From Gammaproteobacteria bacterium (GTDB lineage Bacteria > Pseudomonadota > Gammaproteobacteria > Arenicellales > Arenicellaceae): 14,619 nucleotides of DNA. The notes under the pieces were generated by a model that did no database searches, had not been told where the DNA came from, and worked only from the letters and a program-made list of their open reading frames with translations. The position numbers and the translations under genes are program-made. Of the stretch, positions 13,752 through 14,619 are shown in pieces (positions within the stretch are counted from its first letter, which is position 1; every line of letters begins with the position of its first letter). Location: the NCBI GenBank assembly GCA_030426005.1, contig JAUHZM010000045.1, positions 1-14,619 of the forward strand, in the 5' to 3' direction.

Positions 13752-14619
13752 TTAGAAGCGGATTTCAACACCGACCGACGCAGTGCGGTTTTTATTTGGT
13801 CGCGCACCATAAGGCTGACGCCCGAGGATATCCCGCTCGTCTGTGAGGTTCTCGATCCGGCTAAACAGCTTCAAATTATCCTGTACATAGTACTGCGCTG
13901 CCAAATCCAGGTTAGTGGATGAATCTGTCTTCTCGAACAGGCCACAACTGGCGCGTGTGCACACCGCATCGACTTTGCCGAGGTTGGCACTCACTTGCCA
14001 TTTAGCGGCATCAAGTGACACAGACAACTGAAATTGATGCTCAGGAATGTATGGAATCGGATCGCCAGCGGCGACATCACCAAAAAAGTCCGTGTCAGCA
14101 ATACTGGTATCAAACTGACCATCGATGTACGTATAGGCTAACTGCGTATTGAGGCTTAGGCCGTCGGACAGCAGGAATTGTTTTGCGCCAAATACTTCAA
14201 CACCACGAACCGTGGCCGCGTCGCCATTAAATGCGTCGCCAATCTCACAGTTAGCACCTGACGATGCAGTACACTCACCTAACAAGTTGGCGTAGTCACT
14301 TTGAAAAGCAATTACTTCAAACGCAGCCAACTCATCTTTAAAACGGAAACCCAACTCCGTATTCACCGCTTCTTCCTCACGCACACCCGGCGAGTTACTT
14401 GGTGCGGTAAAGCCTTTATGCACACCGGCGACCAGTGAAAAGTTATCATTCAAACGATAGATTGCACCCAGGCCTGGTAAGAATACCGAGGTGTGATTCT
14501 CACGCGAGTCGCGGAAGCTGCGTTGTGCGCCATCACGATAACGAGTTCGTGACTGATCAATCGATTCGTAACGAAAACCCGGCGTTAGCACCCATTGTCC
14601 AAGCTCGATACGATCGTAC
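13752..14619 (-). CDS. TonB-dependent outer-membrane receptor (C-terminal part, continues beyond window)
   Basis: About 289 residues of beta-barrel are visible and the frame is open to the edge, with DRIELGQWVLTPGFRYE directly preceding the GTG that could be mistaken for a start. The segment shows repeated amphipathic strands, the strand-turn 'PSxSPGVREEEAVNTELGFR' typical of FecA-like receptors, and a C-terminal strand ending in Phe (VGVEIRF), required for assembly by the Bam machinery. Two pairs of cysteines (LLGECTASSGANCEIG and DAVCTRASCG) look like extracellular-loop disulfides. The N-terminal plug and TonB box lie outside the window. Substrate unknown: siderophores and other compounds are possible. 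The lasso cyclase begins 69 nt downstream on the same strand, with no terminator seen, which is compatible with a receptor for, or co-regulated with, the lasso peptide. Confidence 0.85.
   Translation of the reverse strand, partial: YDRIELGQWVLTPGFRYESIDQSRTRYRDGAQRSFRDSRENHTSVFLPGLGAIYRLNDNFSLVAGVHKGFTAPSNSPGVREEEAVNTELGFRFKDELAAFEVIAFQSDYANLLGECTASSGANCEIGDAFNGDAATVRGVEVFGAKQFLLSDGLSLNTQLAYTYIDGQFDTSIADTDFFGDVAAGDPIPYIPEHQFQLSVSLDAAKWQVSANLGKVDAVCTRASCGLFEKTDSSTNLDLAAQYYVQDNLKLFSRIENLTDERDILGRQPYGARPNKNRTASVGVEIRF

Noticed and set aside
1..14619. CRISPR arrays, tRNA or rRNA genes, insertion sequences
   Set aside because: No regularly spaced repeats, no transposase-like frames and no tRNA or rRNA signature sequences were seen.

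Overview
The window is most likely chromosomal DNA from a free-living, probably aquatic gammaproteobacterium of medium GC. Ffh sits next to a divergent ypjD-type gene, a pairing I know from Enterobacteria. An inner-membrane lipoprotein, SLC13-type permeases and a TonB-dependent receptor all point to a Gram-negative cell. I cannot name the genus.

Layout. 1-342: the tail of a DoxX-like membrane protein, then about 250 bp with several small inverted repeats and no gene. 594-1988 (minus): ffh, the SRP GTPase. 2077-4112 (plus): a YpjD/CcsA-like membrane protein and an unusual ispG. 4184-6607 (minus): a small lipoprotein downstream of an SLC13-type permease carrying TrkA-C domains. 6811-8631 (plus): a second permease of the same architecture, divergent from the first and sharing a 203-bp intergenic region that holds a promoter and an inverted repeat. 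8628-10013 (minus): an apparent two-gene operon of a [2Fe-2S] ferredoxin and a YdjM-like membrane metal-dependent hydrolase. 10161-11423 (plus): a PPi-dependent phosphofructokinase. 11611-14619 (minus): a TonB-dependent receptor (incomplete), a lasso-peptide cyclase and, overlapping the cyclase stop by 4 nt, a 68-residue lasso-peptide precursor followed by a terminator.

The most interesting part is this right-hand end. The precursor carries the complete lasso leader signature (Y27, P30, L32, G36, T42, G44). Its core contains two cysteines, and two alternative leader cleavage points each put a Glu at ring position 8. The cyclase has the asparagine-synthetase fold motif SGGLDS and has lost the glutaminase Cys2. 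Gene order is receptor, cyclase, precursor, so the precursor comes last. No B protein (RRE plus leader protease), transporter or isopeptidase gene lies inside the window. The rest is mostly housekeeping and transport; the main oddity there is an IspG quite unlike the E. coli enzyme.
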